Source: Kutzneria buriramensis (GTDB lineage: Bacteria; Actinomycetota; Actinomycetes; Mycobacteriales; Pseudonocardiaceae). From it: 64,000 nucleotides of DNA. Of this stretch, positions 25,340 through 36,946 are shown in pieces (positions within the stretch are counted from its first letter, which is position 1; every line of letters starts with the position of its first letter). The position numbers and the translations under genes are program-made. The notes under the pieces are model-generated. The model worked only from the letters and a program-made list of their open reading frames with translations. It did no database searches and was not told the origin of the DNA. The stretch spans positions 310,001 to 374,000 of the forward strand of contig NZ_QUNO01000005.1 of the NCBI RefSeq assembly GCF_003387475.1. The letters run 5' to 3'.

Positions 25340-27018
25340 CAGTCCTCCTCGAAGAGATGGTCGTGCACCATCCGCACCGCCGTCGCGCCCTCGCCCGCCG
25401 CGGCGGACACCCGCTTGACCGACCCACGGCGCACGTCGCCGACGGCGAACACGCCGGGCCGGGTCGTCTCCAACGCAAGCGGTCGCCGTGGCACCTGCCG
25501 CCACACGTCGTCATCCCGATGGCCATCCGCGTCCGGGCCGGTGAGCACGAATCCGTCCGGATCGAGGGCGACCGCGCCGGCCAGCCACGCGGTGTGCGGG
25601 CGGGCGCCGATGAACACGAACAACACCTGGGTGGGCAGGACGTGCCGTTCGCCTGTGGTGGTGTTCTCGACGACGAGCTCCCGCAGGTCCTCGTCTCCCA
25701 CCACGTCCCGCACCTCTGTGTGCGTCAGCACCGCGATCCGTGGATGACGAGTCACCTGATCGACGAGGTAGCGGGACATGTTGTCCCCGAGGTCGCCACC
25801 GCGTACCAGGAGGTGGACCTGGGCCGACTCGTGCGCCAGGAACACCGCGGCCTGCCCGGCCGAGTTGCCGCCGCCGACGACGGAGACCGGCGCGGTGCGG
25901 CAGGTCCGGGCCTCGTGCGCGGTCGCCGCGTAGTACACGCAGGTCCCTTCGTAGCGTTCGATGCCCGGCACCGGCAGTCGCCGGTAGCGCACGCCGGTGG
26001 CGATCACCACCGCGCGGGCGGTGAGTTCCGTGCCGTCGTCGAGGCCGACGAGGTGATGGCCCCCGCACGGACGAAGAGTCAGCGCCTCCGCGGGCACCGT
26101 GATCCGTCCGCCGAACTTGTCCGCCTGGATGGTGGACCGCTCCGCCAGCTCCGCGCCCGAAATTCCGGACGGGAAGCCGAGGTAGTTCTCGATCCTGGAG
26201 GTGGTGCCGGCCTGTCCACCGGTGGCGGTGCCCTCCACCGAGGTGACCGTCAGCCCGTCCGAGGCGCCGTAGACGATCGTGGCCAGTCCCGCCGGACCGG
26301 CGCCGATCACGAGCAGGTCGGACAGGTCGGACCGTGGCTGCGGTCGGCGCAGTCCCATCCTCCTGGCCAGTTCCGCATTGCTGGGGTTGCGCAGCAGGTC
26401 CGCGCCGTCCAGGACGACCACCGGGGTCTCGTCCGGCGGCACGCCGAACCGGGTGAGCAACGTCTCCGCCTGGGCATCCTTCTCCACGTCCAGATACCGG
26501 TGCGGCAGCCGGTTGCGGGCGGCGAACTCCAGCAGTCGCCGGGTGTCCGGCGAGAAACATGAGCCGATGATCCGCAGGCCGGCGCCGTGCCCGATCAGCA
26601 GCGACCGTCGGATCAGGTAGGCGCGCAGGATCTCCTCGCCGAGCGCCGGATCGCCGAGCACCACCGGCCGCAGCGAGTCCAGCGGCACGGCGAGAACCTC
26701 GCCCGGCTGCGCGACGACCGCGCCGACGAAGGCCGGTTGTCCTTCCAGCAGACCGACTTCGCCGAGGAAGCGGCGGGGGCCGTGCACCTGCACGATGCGC
26801 TGCCGTGCGCCGACACCCTCGACGACGGCGACCATTCCGGCCAGCACCACGTAGAAGTCGCCGGCCGGCGCACCCTGCTCGTACAGCCGGTCGCCGACCC
26901 TCGTCGGCCGTACGGAGCCGAGTCGGGCCAGAGTCTTGATCTGCTCGTCGGTCAGTCGGGGGAATGCGCCGTCCGGGTCCGGCGTCTCCAGCAGCGGCTG
27001 CCCCACGGGGGCGGTCAC
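25339..27018 (-). CDS. cNMP-domain / thioredoxin-reductase-like fusion without redox CxxC
   Basis: This protein of about 559 residues has three parts. The first is a cyclic-nucleotide-binding-type domain (about 20-140; GDFYVVLAGMVAVVE). The second is a thioredoxin/glutaredoxin-like segment (about 145-230; RIIGSCFSPDTRRLL). The third is a FAD/NAD(P) domain of the thioredoxin reductase type (from about 235; VIGAGPAGLATIVYGASDG, SVVGGGNSAGQAA, PGVFAVGDVRRGS). The position of the reductase CxxC reads YYAATAHE, so the usual redox disulfide is absent. A GTG at 27018 gives a GTGA overlap with the zinc-finger gene and is preferred over ATG 27045. It may be a NAD(P)H-dependent redox enzyme or sensor tied to the neighbouring thioredoxin. 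Confidence 0.82.
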   Translation of the reverse strand: MTAPVGQPLLETPDPDGAFPRLTDEQIKTLARLGSVRPTRVGDRLYEQGAPAGDFYVVLAGMVAVVEGVGARQRIVQVHGPRRFLGEVGLLEGQPAFVGAVVAQPGEVLAVPLDSLRPVVLGDPALGEEILRAYLIRRSLLIGHGAGLRIIGSCFSPDTRRLLEFAARNRLPHRYLDVEKDAQAETLLTRFGVPPDETPVVVLDGADLLRNPSNAELARRMGLRRPQPRSDLSDLLVIGAGPAGLATIVYGASDGLTVTSVEGTATGGQAGTTSRIENYLGFPSGISGAELAERSTIQADKFGGRITVPAEALTLRPCGGHHLVGLDDGTELTARAVVIATGVRYRRLPVPGIERYEGTCVYYAATAHEARTCRTAPVSVVGGGNSAGQAAVFLAHESAQVHLLVRGGDLGDNMSRYLVDQVTRHPRIAVLTHTEVRDVVGDEDLRELVVENTTTGERHVLPTQVLFVFIGARPHTAWLAGAVALDPDGFVLTGPDADGHRDDDVWRQVPRRPLALETTRPGVFAVGDVRRGSVKRVSAAAGEGATAVRMVHDHLFEED

Positions 27019-27278
27019 ACGAAGGCCTGGTCGACGTAGCACCATCGCCAGTTCTCACCCGGTTCGAACGACTCGACGATCGGATGGCCGACCGCGTGCG
27101 CGTGCTGGCTGGCGTGCCGCATCGGCGACGAGTCGCAGCAGCCGACGTGCCCGCACGTCAGGCACAGCCGCAGATGCAGCCACGATGTGCCGCCTGCCAG
27201 GCATTCCTCGCAGCCCTGAGGGGTGCGGGGCAGCACGTTCCGCACATACATCAGATGCGGATCCACGATCGCGGTCAT
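27015..27278 (-). CDS. UBP-type zinc-finger protein
   Basis: This 87-residue protein is a single zinc-finger-UBP domain: CEECLAGG, then LRLCLTCGHVGCCDSS, and HAHAVGHPIVESFE with the paired histidines, followed by WRWCYVD. In eukaryotes this fold binds ubiquitin C-termini. In actinobacteria small free-standing versions are found near stress and redox genes and their partner is unknown. It overlaps the downstream reductase-like gene by 4 nt and lies 61 nt after the thioredoxin gene in the operon. Confidence 0.85.
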   Translation of the reverse strand: MTAIVDPHLMYVRNVLPRTPQGCEECLAGGTSWLHLRLCLTCGHVGCCDSSPMRHASQHAHAVGHPIVESFEPGENWRWCYVDQAFV

Positions 27279-27339
27279 CGCCACTCCTCCGCTCCGCGTT
27301 CGTCGACGGCCGTCAGCCGGGACGGCAACCGGTTCGTGG

Positions 27340-27779
27340 TCATGTCCTGGCCTCCTCGCTGCGGTCCGCGAGCGCGCGGTCCAACCAGGAGCGCAGCTCC
27401 GGCACGGGCGCGGCACCGGCCTGCCGTGCGACGACCTGACCTTCCTTGAGCACCAACAAGGTCGGCACGGCGCGCACGGTGAACCGCTCGGACAGCATCG
27501 GCGCCCGATCGACGTCGACCTTGACGAGTTTCAGCTCGCCGGCCTTCTCCGTCGCCAGCTGCACCAGGGCCGGGCTGACCATGCGGCACGGCCCGCACCA
27601 CGTCGCCCACAGGTCGACGAGCACGGGAAGCGTCGCTCGCTCGGCGACCTCCGCGAAGTCGTTGTCGCCGGCGTCCACGATCCACGGCAGCGGCTCGTGG
27701 CAGTTGCCGCACCTCGGCCGACCGGCGGCCGCCGGCGGCAGCCGGTTGCGGTGTCCACAGTGGCCACACACCACCGTGG

Positions 27780-27783
<4 letters not shown>
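27340..27783 (-). CDS. Thioredoxin with N-terminal zinc ribbon (TrxC/Trx2-like)
   Basis: The 147-residue protein has an N-terminal zinc motif (CGHCGHRN, then [11 protein letters not shown]) and a thioredoxin domain with the active site [10 protein letters not shown] and the cis-Pro segment VRAVPTLLV. This is the TrxC arrangement: a cytosolic disulfide reductase whose zinc site tunes its redox behaviour under oxidative stress. Its ATG overlaps the clpB stop (ATGA), so it is made with the chaperones. Confidence 0.9.
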
Positions 27784-30382
<2,599 letters not shown>

Positions 30383-30386
<4 letters not shown>

Positions 30387-30679
30387 GTCCATCGCTGTTG
30401 GCTCCTGACTTGGGCTTCCAGCACCCTGATCCGGTCGAGCAGGTCGAGCACCAGCCCGATCGCCGCGTAGTTCAGCGCCAGACCGTCGCGCAGCCGCTGC
30501 ACGCGGGCCAGCACCGGCACCGTCGCCGGTGGGAACCACAACCGCCCGGACCGGTCGGTCGTGCTCTCCACCAGACCCAGCGCGGCGTAGCGGCGGACCA
30601 GGTCCGGATGCAGCCCGCTGCGCGCGGCCACCGTCTCGGCGCTGAGCACCACCGGCCGGACGAGTTGGTATGCGGCCAT
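30383..30679 (-). CDS. MerR-type chaperone modulator (CbpM/HspR-like)
   Basis: The 98-residue protein has a MerR-like winged helix ([20 protein letters not shown], then [16 protein letters not shown]) and a short helical tail ([14 protein letters not shown]). The position right after the cbpA/dnaJ-type gene, with one-base overlap, is typical of CbpM, which binds and restrains CbpA, and also of HspR, which represses dnaK and clpB operons. No HAIR-type operator is visible upstream of hsp20, which favours the CbpM reading, but a regulatory role in transcription cannot be excluded. Confidence 0.75.
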
Positions 30680-31533
30680 CAGGTCCTCCTTGGGGTGAAC
30701 TCGGACACCGCGGCGAGTTCCTCGAAGAGTTCGCGCTCACGCCGGGTGAGGTGCTTGGGCACCATCACCCGCACCTCGGCGTACAGGTCGCCGGCCGTGC
30801 CGCGTGGATTCGGCATGCCCTCGCCGCGCAGTCGCAGCCGCCGGCCGCTGGACGATCCGGCGGTCACGCGGACCTTCACCTCGCCGCCGGGCGTGGTCAC
30901 CGGCACCGTCGAGCCGAGCGCGGCCTCCCACGGCGTCACCGGCAGTGTGAGGTGAATGTCCCTGCCGGACAATCGGTAGCGCGGATGCGGCCGGATCCGG
31001 ACGACCAGGTACAAGTCCCCGGCCGGCGCGTCGCCCGCGCCGCGCCCACCCTCTCCGGCGAGCCGAATCCGTTGTCCGTCAAGGACTCCCGGCGGCACCG
31101 TGACGTCGTACTGTCTGTCGGTGCCGGGCAGCGTCAGCCGCCGGTGTCCGCCGCGGTACGCCTCCTCGACGGTCAGCTCGAGCACGGCTTCCTGGTCGGC
31201 GCCGGGAATCGGCCCGCGGCCACGGAACAGTCCGCTCAGCAGGTCCTCGATGTCGATGCCCTGGAAACCTTGTGTCGCTGAGGTTCCGCGCGGCCGATCG
31301 GCGTCCACGGCAACCCGACGGAAGTCCGCGCCGAACTGGTCGTACCGGCTGCGCTGCGCCGGATCGGACAGCACCTCGTACGCCTGGCTGACCTCCTTGA
31401 ACCGGTCCTCGGCTCCCGGGTCGGAGTTCACGTCCGGGTGGTACCGGCGGGCCAGTCGCCGGTATGCCCGCTGGATGTCGTCGGCCGTCGCGTCTCGGGC
31501 AATGCCGAGCGTGTCGTAGAAGTCGGTCGCCAC
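30679..31533 (-). CDS. DnaJ-family co-chaperone of CbpA type
   Basis: The 284-residue protein has an N-terminal J domain ([23 protein letters not shown] motif in RYHPDVNSD), a short linker and two beta-rich substrate-binding domains ([30 protein letters not shown]). It lacks the four-repeat CxxCxGxG zinc region, so it is CbpA-like rather than classical DnaJ. It stimulates DnaK ATPase and delivers clients. It lies 6 nt after grpE and overlaps the modulator by one base. Confidence 0.9.
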   Translation of the reverse strand: MATDFYDTLGIARDATADDIQRAYRRLARRYHPDVNSDPGAEDRFKEVSQAYEVLSDPAQRSRYDQFGADFRRVAVDADRPRGTSATQGFQGIDIEDLLSGLFRGRGPIPGADQEAVLELTVEEAYRGGHRRLTLPGTDRQYDVTVPPGVLDGQRIRLAGEGGRGAGDAPAGDLYLVVRIRPHPRYRLSGRDIHLTLPVTPWEAALGSTVPVTTPGGEVKVRVTAGSSSGRRLRLRGEGMPNPRGTAGDLYAEVRVMVPKHLTRRERELFEELAAVSEFTPRRT

Positions 31534-31539
31534 GGGCCA

Positions 31540-32070
31540 TCACTCCCGGGTCCTGGCCACCGCGACGGCGGCCGGCCGCAGCTCGTGGCCGCTCTCGCCG
31601 TAGCCCGGCCGTACCACCCGGACCACGCTGTTCGGTTCCGCCTCCGCGTCGTCGACCACGGCGACCACCTCGTGCCGGCGCGGGTCGAACGGCACGCCGG
31701 TCTCGTCGTCGCGGGGATATCCCAGCGTGGCGAGCATCTGGAGCGCCTGGTCCCGGATCGAGCGAACACCGTCCAGGATGCTGCTCGGGTCGGCATCGGC
31801 GTGCGCGAGCGCCAGCTCCAGGTTGTCCAGCACCGGCAGCCACGCCGCGGCGACCCTAGCCCGTTCGGCGGCCGTCGCCCGTCCCAGCTCGACCGCGTGG
31901 CGCTTGCGCAGATTGTCCAGTTCCGCCATCGCCCGGCGCCACCGGTCCTCGAGATCCTCGATCCGGGCCTGTGAGGTCGGGGCCGGCGCCTGCGGGCGCG
32001 CGTCGGCGCCGGCCCCGACATCGGCCGCGGTGGCAGCGTGGTCCGCCGCGGCGCGCTCCGAATTGGTCAT
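31540..32070 (-). CDS. grpE: GrpE nucleotide-exchange factor
   Basis: This protein of about 176 residues has a charged N-terminus, a long helix (ARIEDLEDRWRRAMAELDNL, then RKRHAVELGRA) and the C-terminal beta domain (DPRRHEVVAVVDDAE, VVRVVRPGYGESG). GrpE releases ADP from DnaK. The family signature is somewhat divergent, as in second-copy GrpEs. ATG 32070 is preferred because AGGGA lies 5 nt upstream; a GTG at 32082 would overlap the dnaK stop (GTGA). Confidence 0.85.
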   Translation of the reverse strand: MTNSERAAADHAATAADVGAGADARPQAPAPTSQARIEDLEDRWRRAMAELDNLRKRHAVELGRATAAERARVAAAWLPVLDNLELALAHADADPSSILDGVRSIRDQALQMLATLGYPRDDETGVPFDPRRHEVVAVVDDAEAEPNSVVRVVRPGYGESGHELRPAAVAVARTRE

Positions 32071-32078
32071 GCCGTCCC

Positions 32079-33938
32079 TCACGCCCGGTCGAACTCGGCG
32101 TCGACCACGTCGTCGCCGCTGTCCGACGAGGTGCTCCCGCCGTCGCCGTCGCCGTGGCGGGGCGCGCTCAGCGACGCGTGCACCTGCTGCAACTCCGAGG
32201 TCAGCGACCGAACCTGGTCCAGCGGCGCCTCCGACTTGACTGCGTCACGGGCCTGTTCCACCAGCAGTTGCGCACGGGCCCGCTCGTGTTCGGGTGTGCT
32301 GTCGGTGAGGGCCCGCTCCACCTGGTACGCGACGGTGTCGAGGGCATTGCGGGCGTCGACCTCGGTGCGCAGCCGTTCGTCGTCGGCGCGGTTGCGCTCG
32401 GCCTCGCTCACCATGCGCTCGATCTCGGCCTGGTCCAGGTTCGAGCTCTCGCTGATGGTGATGCTCTGCTGGGCGCCGGTGTCCTTGTCCTTCGCGGTGA
32501 CGTCGAGAATGCCGTTGGCGTCGACATCGAAGGTGACCTCGATCTGAGGCTCGCCACGCGGCGCCGGTCGGATGTCGGTCAGCTGGAACCGGCCGAGAAC
32601 CCGGTTGTCCGCCGCACGCTCCCGTTCGCCCTGCAGCACCACCACGTCCACCGCGGGCTGGTTGTCCTCGGCGGTGGAGAACACCTCGGTACGGCGGGCC
32701 GGGATCGTGGTGTTCCGCTCGACGATCTTGGTCATCACCCCGCCACGGGTCTCCACCCCCAGCGACAGCGGCGTGACGTCGAGCAGCAGCACGTCCTTCA
32801 CGTCGCCCTTGAGCACGCCGGCCTGCACCGCCGCGCCGAGCGCGACGACCTCGTCCGGGTTCACGCTCATGTTCGGGTCCTTGCCGCCGGTGAGCCGGCG
32901 GACCAGGGCCTGTACGGCCGGGATCCGGGTGGAGCCGCCGACCAGGATCACCTCGTCGATGTCGTCGGCGGTGACCTTGGCGTCGGCCATCGCCCGCTTG
33001 ACCGGTTCGAGACAGCGCTCGACCAGGTCGCGGGTGATCTCCTCGAACACCGACCGCATCAGCGTGGTGGTCAGGTGCTTGGGGCCGTCCCGGTCGGCGG
33101 TGATGAACGGCAGGTTCACGCTGGTCTGGCTGACCGAGCTGAGCTCGACCTTGGCCTTCTCGGCGGCCTCGAACAGCCGCTGCAGCGCCTGCGGGTCGGA
33201 ACGCAGGTCGATGCCGTTGTCGCGCTGGAACTGCTCGGCGAGGTGGTCCACGATCCGGCGGTCGAAATCGTCGCCGCCGAGGTGGGTGTCGCCCGCCGTG
33301 GACCGCACCTCGACGACGCCGTCGCCGACGTCGAGCAGGCTCACGTCGAACGTGCCGCCGCCCAGGTCGAACACCAGCACGGTCTCGTGGCCCTTGTTGT
33401 CCAGTCCGTAGGCCAGCGCCGCGGCGGTCGGCTCGTTGATGATCCGCAGCACCTCGAGGCCGGCGATCCGGCCGGCGTCCTTGGTGGCCTGCCGCTGCGC
33501 GTCGTTGAAGTACGCCGGCACGGTGATCACGGCCTCGGTGACCTTCTCGCCGAGCGCCTTGCCGGCGTCGTCGGCGAGCTTGCGCAGCACCTGTGCGCTG
33601 ATCTCCTCGGGCGCGTACAGCTTGCCGCGGACCTTGAACCGGACCACGCCGCCGTCGCCCTCGACCACGTCGAAGCCGACCGCCCGTGCCTCCTCGGCGA
33701 TCTCGTCGAACCTGCGTCCGATGAATCGTTTGGCCGAGTAGATGGTGCCCTTGGGGTTGAGGATCGCCTGGCGGCGGGCGAGTTGGCCGACCAGCCGCTC
33801 GCCGGACTCCGTGTAGGCGACCACCGACGGGGTGGTGCGCGAGCCCTCCGCGTTGGGGATCACGGCGGGCTCGCCGCCCTCCCACGCGGCGATCACCGAG
33901 TTGGTGGTGCCCAGGTCGATGCCGACGGCCCTGGCCAT
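32079..33938 (-). CDS. dnaK: DnaK (Hsp70) chaperone
   Basis: This 619-residue Hsp70 has the ATPase phosphate-1 motif [17 protein letters not shown], the phosphate-2 motif [19 protein letters not shown], the adenosine motif [18 protein letters not shown], the linker [16 protein letters not shown] and a substrate domain (ITISESSNL). The C-terminal lid is short and ends in acidic residues. ATG 33938 shares one base with the stop of the preceding gene (TGATG). It is the core of this chaperone operon and is possibly a second dnaK copy, since primary actinobacterial dnaK loci are usually arranged dnaK-grpE-dnaJ-hspR. Confidence 0.94.
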   Translation of the reverse strand: MARAVGIDLGTTNSVIAAWEGGEPAVIPNAEGSRTTPSVVAYTESGERLVGQLARRQAILNPKGTIYSAKRFIGRRFDEIAEEARAVGFDVVEGDGGVVRFKVRGKLYAPEEISAQVLRKLADDAGKALGEKVTEAVITVPAYFNDAQRQATKDAGRIAGLEVLRIINEPTAAALAYGLDNKGHETVLVFDLGGGTFDVSLLDVGDGVVEVRSTAGDTHLGGDDFDRRIVDHLAEQFQRDNGIDLRSDPQALQRLFEAAEKAKVELSSVSQTSVNLPFITADRDGPKHLTTTLMRSVFEEITRDLVERCLEPVKRAMADAKVTADDIDEVILVGGSTRIPAVQALVRRLTGGKDPNMSVNPDEVVALGAAVQAGVLKGDVKDVLLLDVTPLSLGVETRGGVMTKIVERNTTIPARRTEVFSTAEDNQPAVDVVVLQGERERAADNRVLGRFQLTDIRPAPRGEPQIEVTFDVDANGILDVTAKDKDTGAQQSITISESSNLDQAEIERMVSEAERNRADDERLRTEVDARNALDTVAYQVERALTDSTPEHERARAQLLVEQARDAVKSEAPLDQVRSLTSELQQVHASLSAPRHGDGDGGSTSSDSGDDVVDAEFDRA

Positions 33939-34444
33939 CACCGACCCCCGTCCATCCGGGCCAGCAGGGCGCGCGCCCGGTCGGCCACGTCGGCGTCGGC
34001 GACCACCTGGTAGCGACTCGGCACCATCGCGCGCACGGAGGCGAAGTCCCGGCGGCCGCGCTGCAGCGCGTGCGCGACGAGACCGAAGACCGCGCCCAGC
34101 ACCGCGCCGATGACCAACCCGTACGCGGCCAGTGTCAGCGACGCGACGATCGGTGCGACCCAGTTGAACAGTCCGAACAACCAGCCGATCAGCACGCCGG
34201 TGAACGCCCCCGAACCGGCCCCGCGCAGTGCGGCGCCCCCGTAGTCGACCCGGCCCACGATCTGTTCGACCAGCTGCACGTCGGTGCCGACGATGGCGAC
34301 CCGCTCGACTGGGAACTCGTGATCGGTCAAGTACTCCACCGCCCGTTCAGCGTCGCCGTAGGCGGGGTATTCGGCGATCGTCGTGCGGTATCCGCTTTCG
34401 TGCTGGGGTGTGGTGGGCGCAGGCGCGCCCTGCTGCGCGGCCAT
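33938..34444 (-). CDS. General stress membrane protein (YflT/GsP17M-like domain)
   Basis: The 168-residue protein has an N-terminal domain ([19 protein letters not shown], then VERVAIVG) typical of the general stress protein 17M/YflT family. A glycine-rich double membrane segment ([19 protein letters not shown] and [18 protein letters not shown]) and a C-terminal repeat of the first fold ([19 protein letters not shown]) follow. Function is unknown. AAGGAG lies 5-6 nt before ATG 34444. It sits between hsp20 and dnaK, so it is co-expressed with the chaperones. Confidence 0.78.
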   Translation of the reverse strand: MAAQQGAPAPTTPQHESGYRTTIAEYPAYGDAERAVEYLTDHEFPVERVAIVGTDVQLVEQIVGRVDYGGAALRGAGSGAFTGVLIGWLFGLFNWVAPIVASLTLAAYGLVIGAVLGAVFGLVAHALQRGRRDFASVRAMVPSRYQVVADADVADRARALLARMDGGR

Positions 34445-34455
34445 CTTCACTCCTT

Positions 34456-34902
34456 CTAGGCGTGTGCCGGCTCGCGGGAACCGGTCTCGATGGTGTGGCG
34501 TTCGGCGGTGTCGTGACCGATCTCCACCCGACGGGGCTTGCTCGACTCGGCGACCGGCACGGTGATCATGAGGACACCTCGATCCACGTTGGCGGACAGC
34601 TTGGTGCTGTCGAGGTTGTCGCCAAGGAACAGTTGCCGGCTGAACTCGCCCTGCGGCCGTTCGTCGATCACCAGCTCGTCACCGTCCGCGTGCAGCGGGC
34701 GGCGACCAGCGCGCACGCTCACCACGTTGTGCTCCACGGTGACGTCCACATCGGCCGGGTCGACGCCGGGAACGTCCAGCGCGACCACGAACTCGTCGCC
34801 CCGGCGGAACGCCTCCATCGGCATCGCCCGGGCGCCGCGACCGAAGGCCTGCTCGGTCAGCCGGTCCAGGTCGCGGAACGGATCAAAACGCATCAGTGTC
34901 AC
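34456..34902 (-). CDS. Hsp20 small heat-shock protein
   Basis: The 148-residue protein has the start MRFDPFRDLDRLTEQAFG typical of actinobacterial Hsp18/Hsp20. Its alpha-crystallin domain includes FVVALDVPGVDPADVDVTVE and ANVDRGVLMITVPV. Small heat-shock proteins hold unfolded clients for DnaK and ClpB, both encoded downstream. The GTG at 34902 is chosen because AAGGAG lies 7 nt upstream; ATG 34893 is internal. It is the first gene of the eleven-gene operon. Confidence 0.9.
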   Translation of the reverse strand: MTLMRFDPFRDLDRLTEQAFGRGARAMPMEAFRRGDEFVVALDVPGVDPADVDVTVEHNVVSVRAGRRPLHADGDELVIDERPQGEFSRQLFLGDNLDSTKLSANVDRGVLMITVPVAESSKPRRVEIGHDTAERHTIETGSREPAHA

Positions 34903-35117
34903 GGTGTCACTCCTTGGTTGTCCGCGTCGGGTCTGTCGCCGGTAGCACTGCTCACGTCCGCGTTTTCGTTGCCTTCTCTGGCTTCTCGCTCCGGGCACGG
35001 CACCTGCGGCAGTGACAACCCTGGCACCGGAACGGGGGTGGCCGCCTGCGCCTGCGAGGTCGAACTTCCGGTGCGTGATCACCCTGCCGGGTCGGGTTGC
35101 GGCGAGTAGGGTCCTAG
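34903..35117. promoter_or_regulatory. Divergent promoter region: stress operon and PucR regulator
   Basis: This 215-bp gap must carry the promoter of the leftward stress operon and that of the rightward PucR gene. I saw neither a CIRCE element nor a HAIR-type inverted repeat, so HrcA or HspR control is not supported by sequence here. Confidence 0.4.
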
Positions 35118-36800
35118 GTGAGGGGCGTACGGAGGATCGCGATCTCGGTGCATGGCCAAGGCGGGCCGGGCGGCTGGTGGCAACAGCAGCTGGCGGGCGT
35201 GGCCGGACTGCTCGCGATCTCCACGATGATGTTCGACGGCCGGGAGGTCGACGCCATCGTCGAGCTCGCCGTCACCGCCGTGCCGTCGCTGGGCGCCGGT
35301 GAGGTGGTGGCCGTCTACGTCGTCGCGGACGGCCTACTGGAGCCGGTGCCACGCGGTCCGGCGCTGGATCCCGAGCTGGACCGGCACGTCCGCGACCTGG
35401 GCGAGGCCGGCGGCGAGATCGTCATGGCGGACGGCATGTGGCGCTGGGCCTATCCGCTGACCGGGCTGGGCGGCGACATCGGCCGTCTGGTGGTGAAAGC
35501 CGCACACGGCCCGTCACCGGATGAGGTCTTCCTGCTCAGGGCACTTGGGCAGCAGCTGGCCGGCGCGCTGGCGAATGCCTCGCTGCGCCGCCGCGAGCGG
35601 GCCCACATCGACGACCTGCACGATCTCAACACGGAGCTGTCCGCGGTGGTCGCGCGGCTCGAACGGCGGACCGCCGTGCACGACGAGCTCAACCGCGTGT
35701 CCGCCTCCGGCGCCGGCGACGCGGGCATCGCCGACGCGCTGCACCGGTTGACGGCGCTGCCGGTGGTGATCGAGGACAAGTTCGGCAATCTGCGCATGTG
35801 GAGCGGACCGGGGCGACTGGACCCGTATCCCAAGCCGGGCGCGGCTGAGCGCACGGAACTGCTACGGCAGGCCGCGACGACACCGCACCCGGTCCGGGTC
35901 CGCGATCGGGTGGTGTCCGTGGTCCGGCCGCGCCACGAGGTGCTGGGCGTGCTGGCGCTGATCGACCCGGCCGGGACCGTCGGCCGGCACGAGATGTTCG
36001 CTCTGGAGTACGCCACCACCGTGCTCTCGCTGGAACTGGCGCACCAGCGCAACCTGGCCGAGGTCGAGCTGCGGGTGCATCGCGAGCTGGTGGACGACCT
36101 GATCGCCGGCGTCGACGACGACAGCGTGTACGCCCGCGCCGACGCTGTCGGCTACGACCTTCGCGGCCCGCATCACGTCGTCGTACTGCGCTGGTCCGGG
36201 CCGACCACCGACGAGGCCATCGGTCAGATGGTGTCCGCGCTCGGCCTGCGCGCGCTCTGTGCGCGCCGGTCCGAGGCCACGGTGTTGATCGTGTCCGGCC
36301 GCCCGGACGGCGACGCGATGCATCGCGTCCTGGCGGAAGTGCTCGACAGCCCGGACGGTGCCATCGGCATCGGTGGTCCCTGCGACGGCCTGGCCGACGT
36401 CCCGCGGTCCTACCGCGAGGCGAGTCGGGCACTGGACATCCGGCGGCATTCCCGCGCCCCCAACGGCGTCACCGCGTACCACGAGCTGGGGGTCTACCGA
36501 TTGCTGGACACGGGGCAGAACCGTGTCGAGATTGTGGCTTTCGTCCGGGAATGGCTGGGGCCGCTGCTGGACTACGACCGCCACAAGCGCGCCGACCTGG
36601 TGCGAACGCTGTTCCACTACCTCGAATGCGGCGGTAGCTACGATGAGACGGCGGCCGCGCTGACCATCCACCGCAGCACACTGCGCTACCGCCTCGGCCG
36701 GATCCGGAAGATCACCGAGCTCGATCTCAACGATGTCGACAGCAGGCTCAACCTGCACGTGGCGACCCGTGCCTGGCAGGTGATGCGCGAGATGGAGTGA
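35118..36800 (+). CDS. PucR/CdaR-type transcription regulator with GAF-like sensor
   Basis: This 560-residue protein has two sensor-like domains in the first 310 residues (VVAVYVVADGLLEP; LPVVIEDKFGNLRMWSG) joined by a helix (RRRERAHIDDLHDLNTELSA). The PucR C-terminal helix-turn-helix follows (LFHYLECGGSYDETAAALTI, then HRSTLRYRLGRI). Such regulators sense small molecules and bind DNA through the C-terminal domain. It is divergent from the stress operon and convergent with the NADH dehydrogenase gene, and its target may be either. The GTG start is the first in frame. Confidence 0.85.
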   Translation: MRGVRRIAISVHGQGGPGGWWQQQLAGVAGLLAISTMMFDGREVDAIVELAVTAVPSLGAGEVVAVYVVADGLLEPVPRGPALDPELDRHVRDLGEAGGEIVMADGMWRWAYPLTGLGGDIGRLVVKAAHGPSPDEVFLLRALGQQLAGALANASLRRRERAHIDDLHDLNTELSAVVARLERRTAVHDELNRVSASGAGDAGIADALHRLTALPVVIEDKFGNLRMWSGPGRLDPYPKPGAAERTELLRQAATTPHPVRVRDRVVSVVRPRHEVLGVLALIDPAGTVGRHEMFALEYATTVLSLELAHQRNLAEVELRVHRELVDDLIAGVDDDSVYARADAVGYDLRGPHHVVVLRWSGPTTDEAIGQMVSALGLRALCARRSEATVLIVSGRPDGDAMHRVLAEVLDSPDGAIGIGGPCDGLADVPRSYREASRALDIRRHSRAPNGVTAYHELGVYRLLDTGQNRVEIVAFVREWLGPLLDYDRHKRADLVRTLFHYLECGGSYDETAAALTIHRSTLRYRLGRIRKITELDLNDVDSRLNLHVATRAWQVMREME

Positions 36801-36946
36801 ACGGAAAGGCGTGGATGGCCAGCGAGGCGAGCGCAACCGCGAGGCCGGAGCGCATCTCGATCGACGAGATCCGTGGGCACTGCTGTGCGGGGTGCTGCTG
36901 GGGAACCCCTACTACCAGCCGCCGGACCACTACGCGGTCGGCCGGC

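Noticed and set aside
34903-35117. HspR/HrcA control of the stress operon
   Set aside because: Neither CIRCE nor a HAIR-type inverted repeat could be found by eye in the promoter region.
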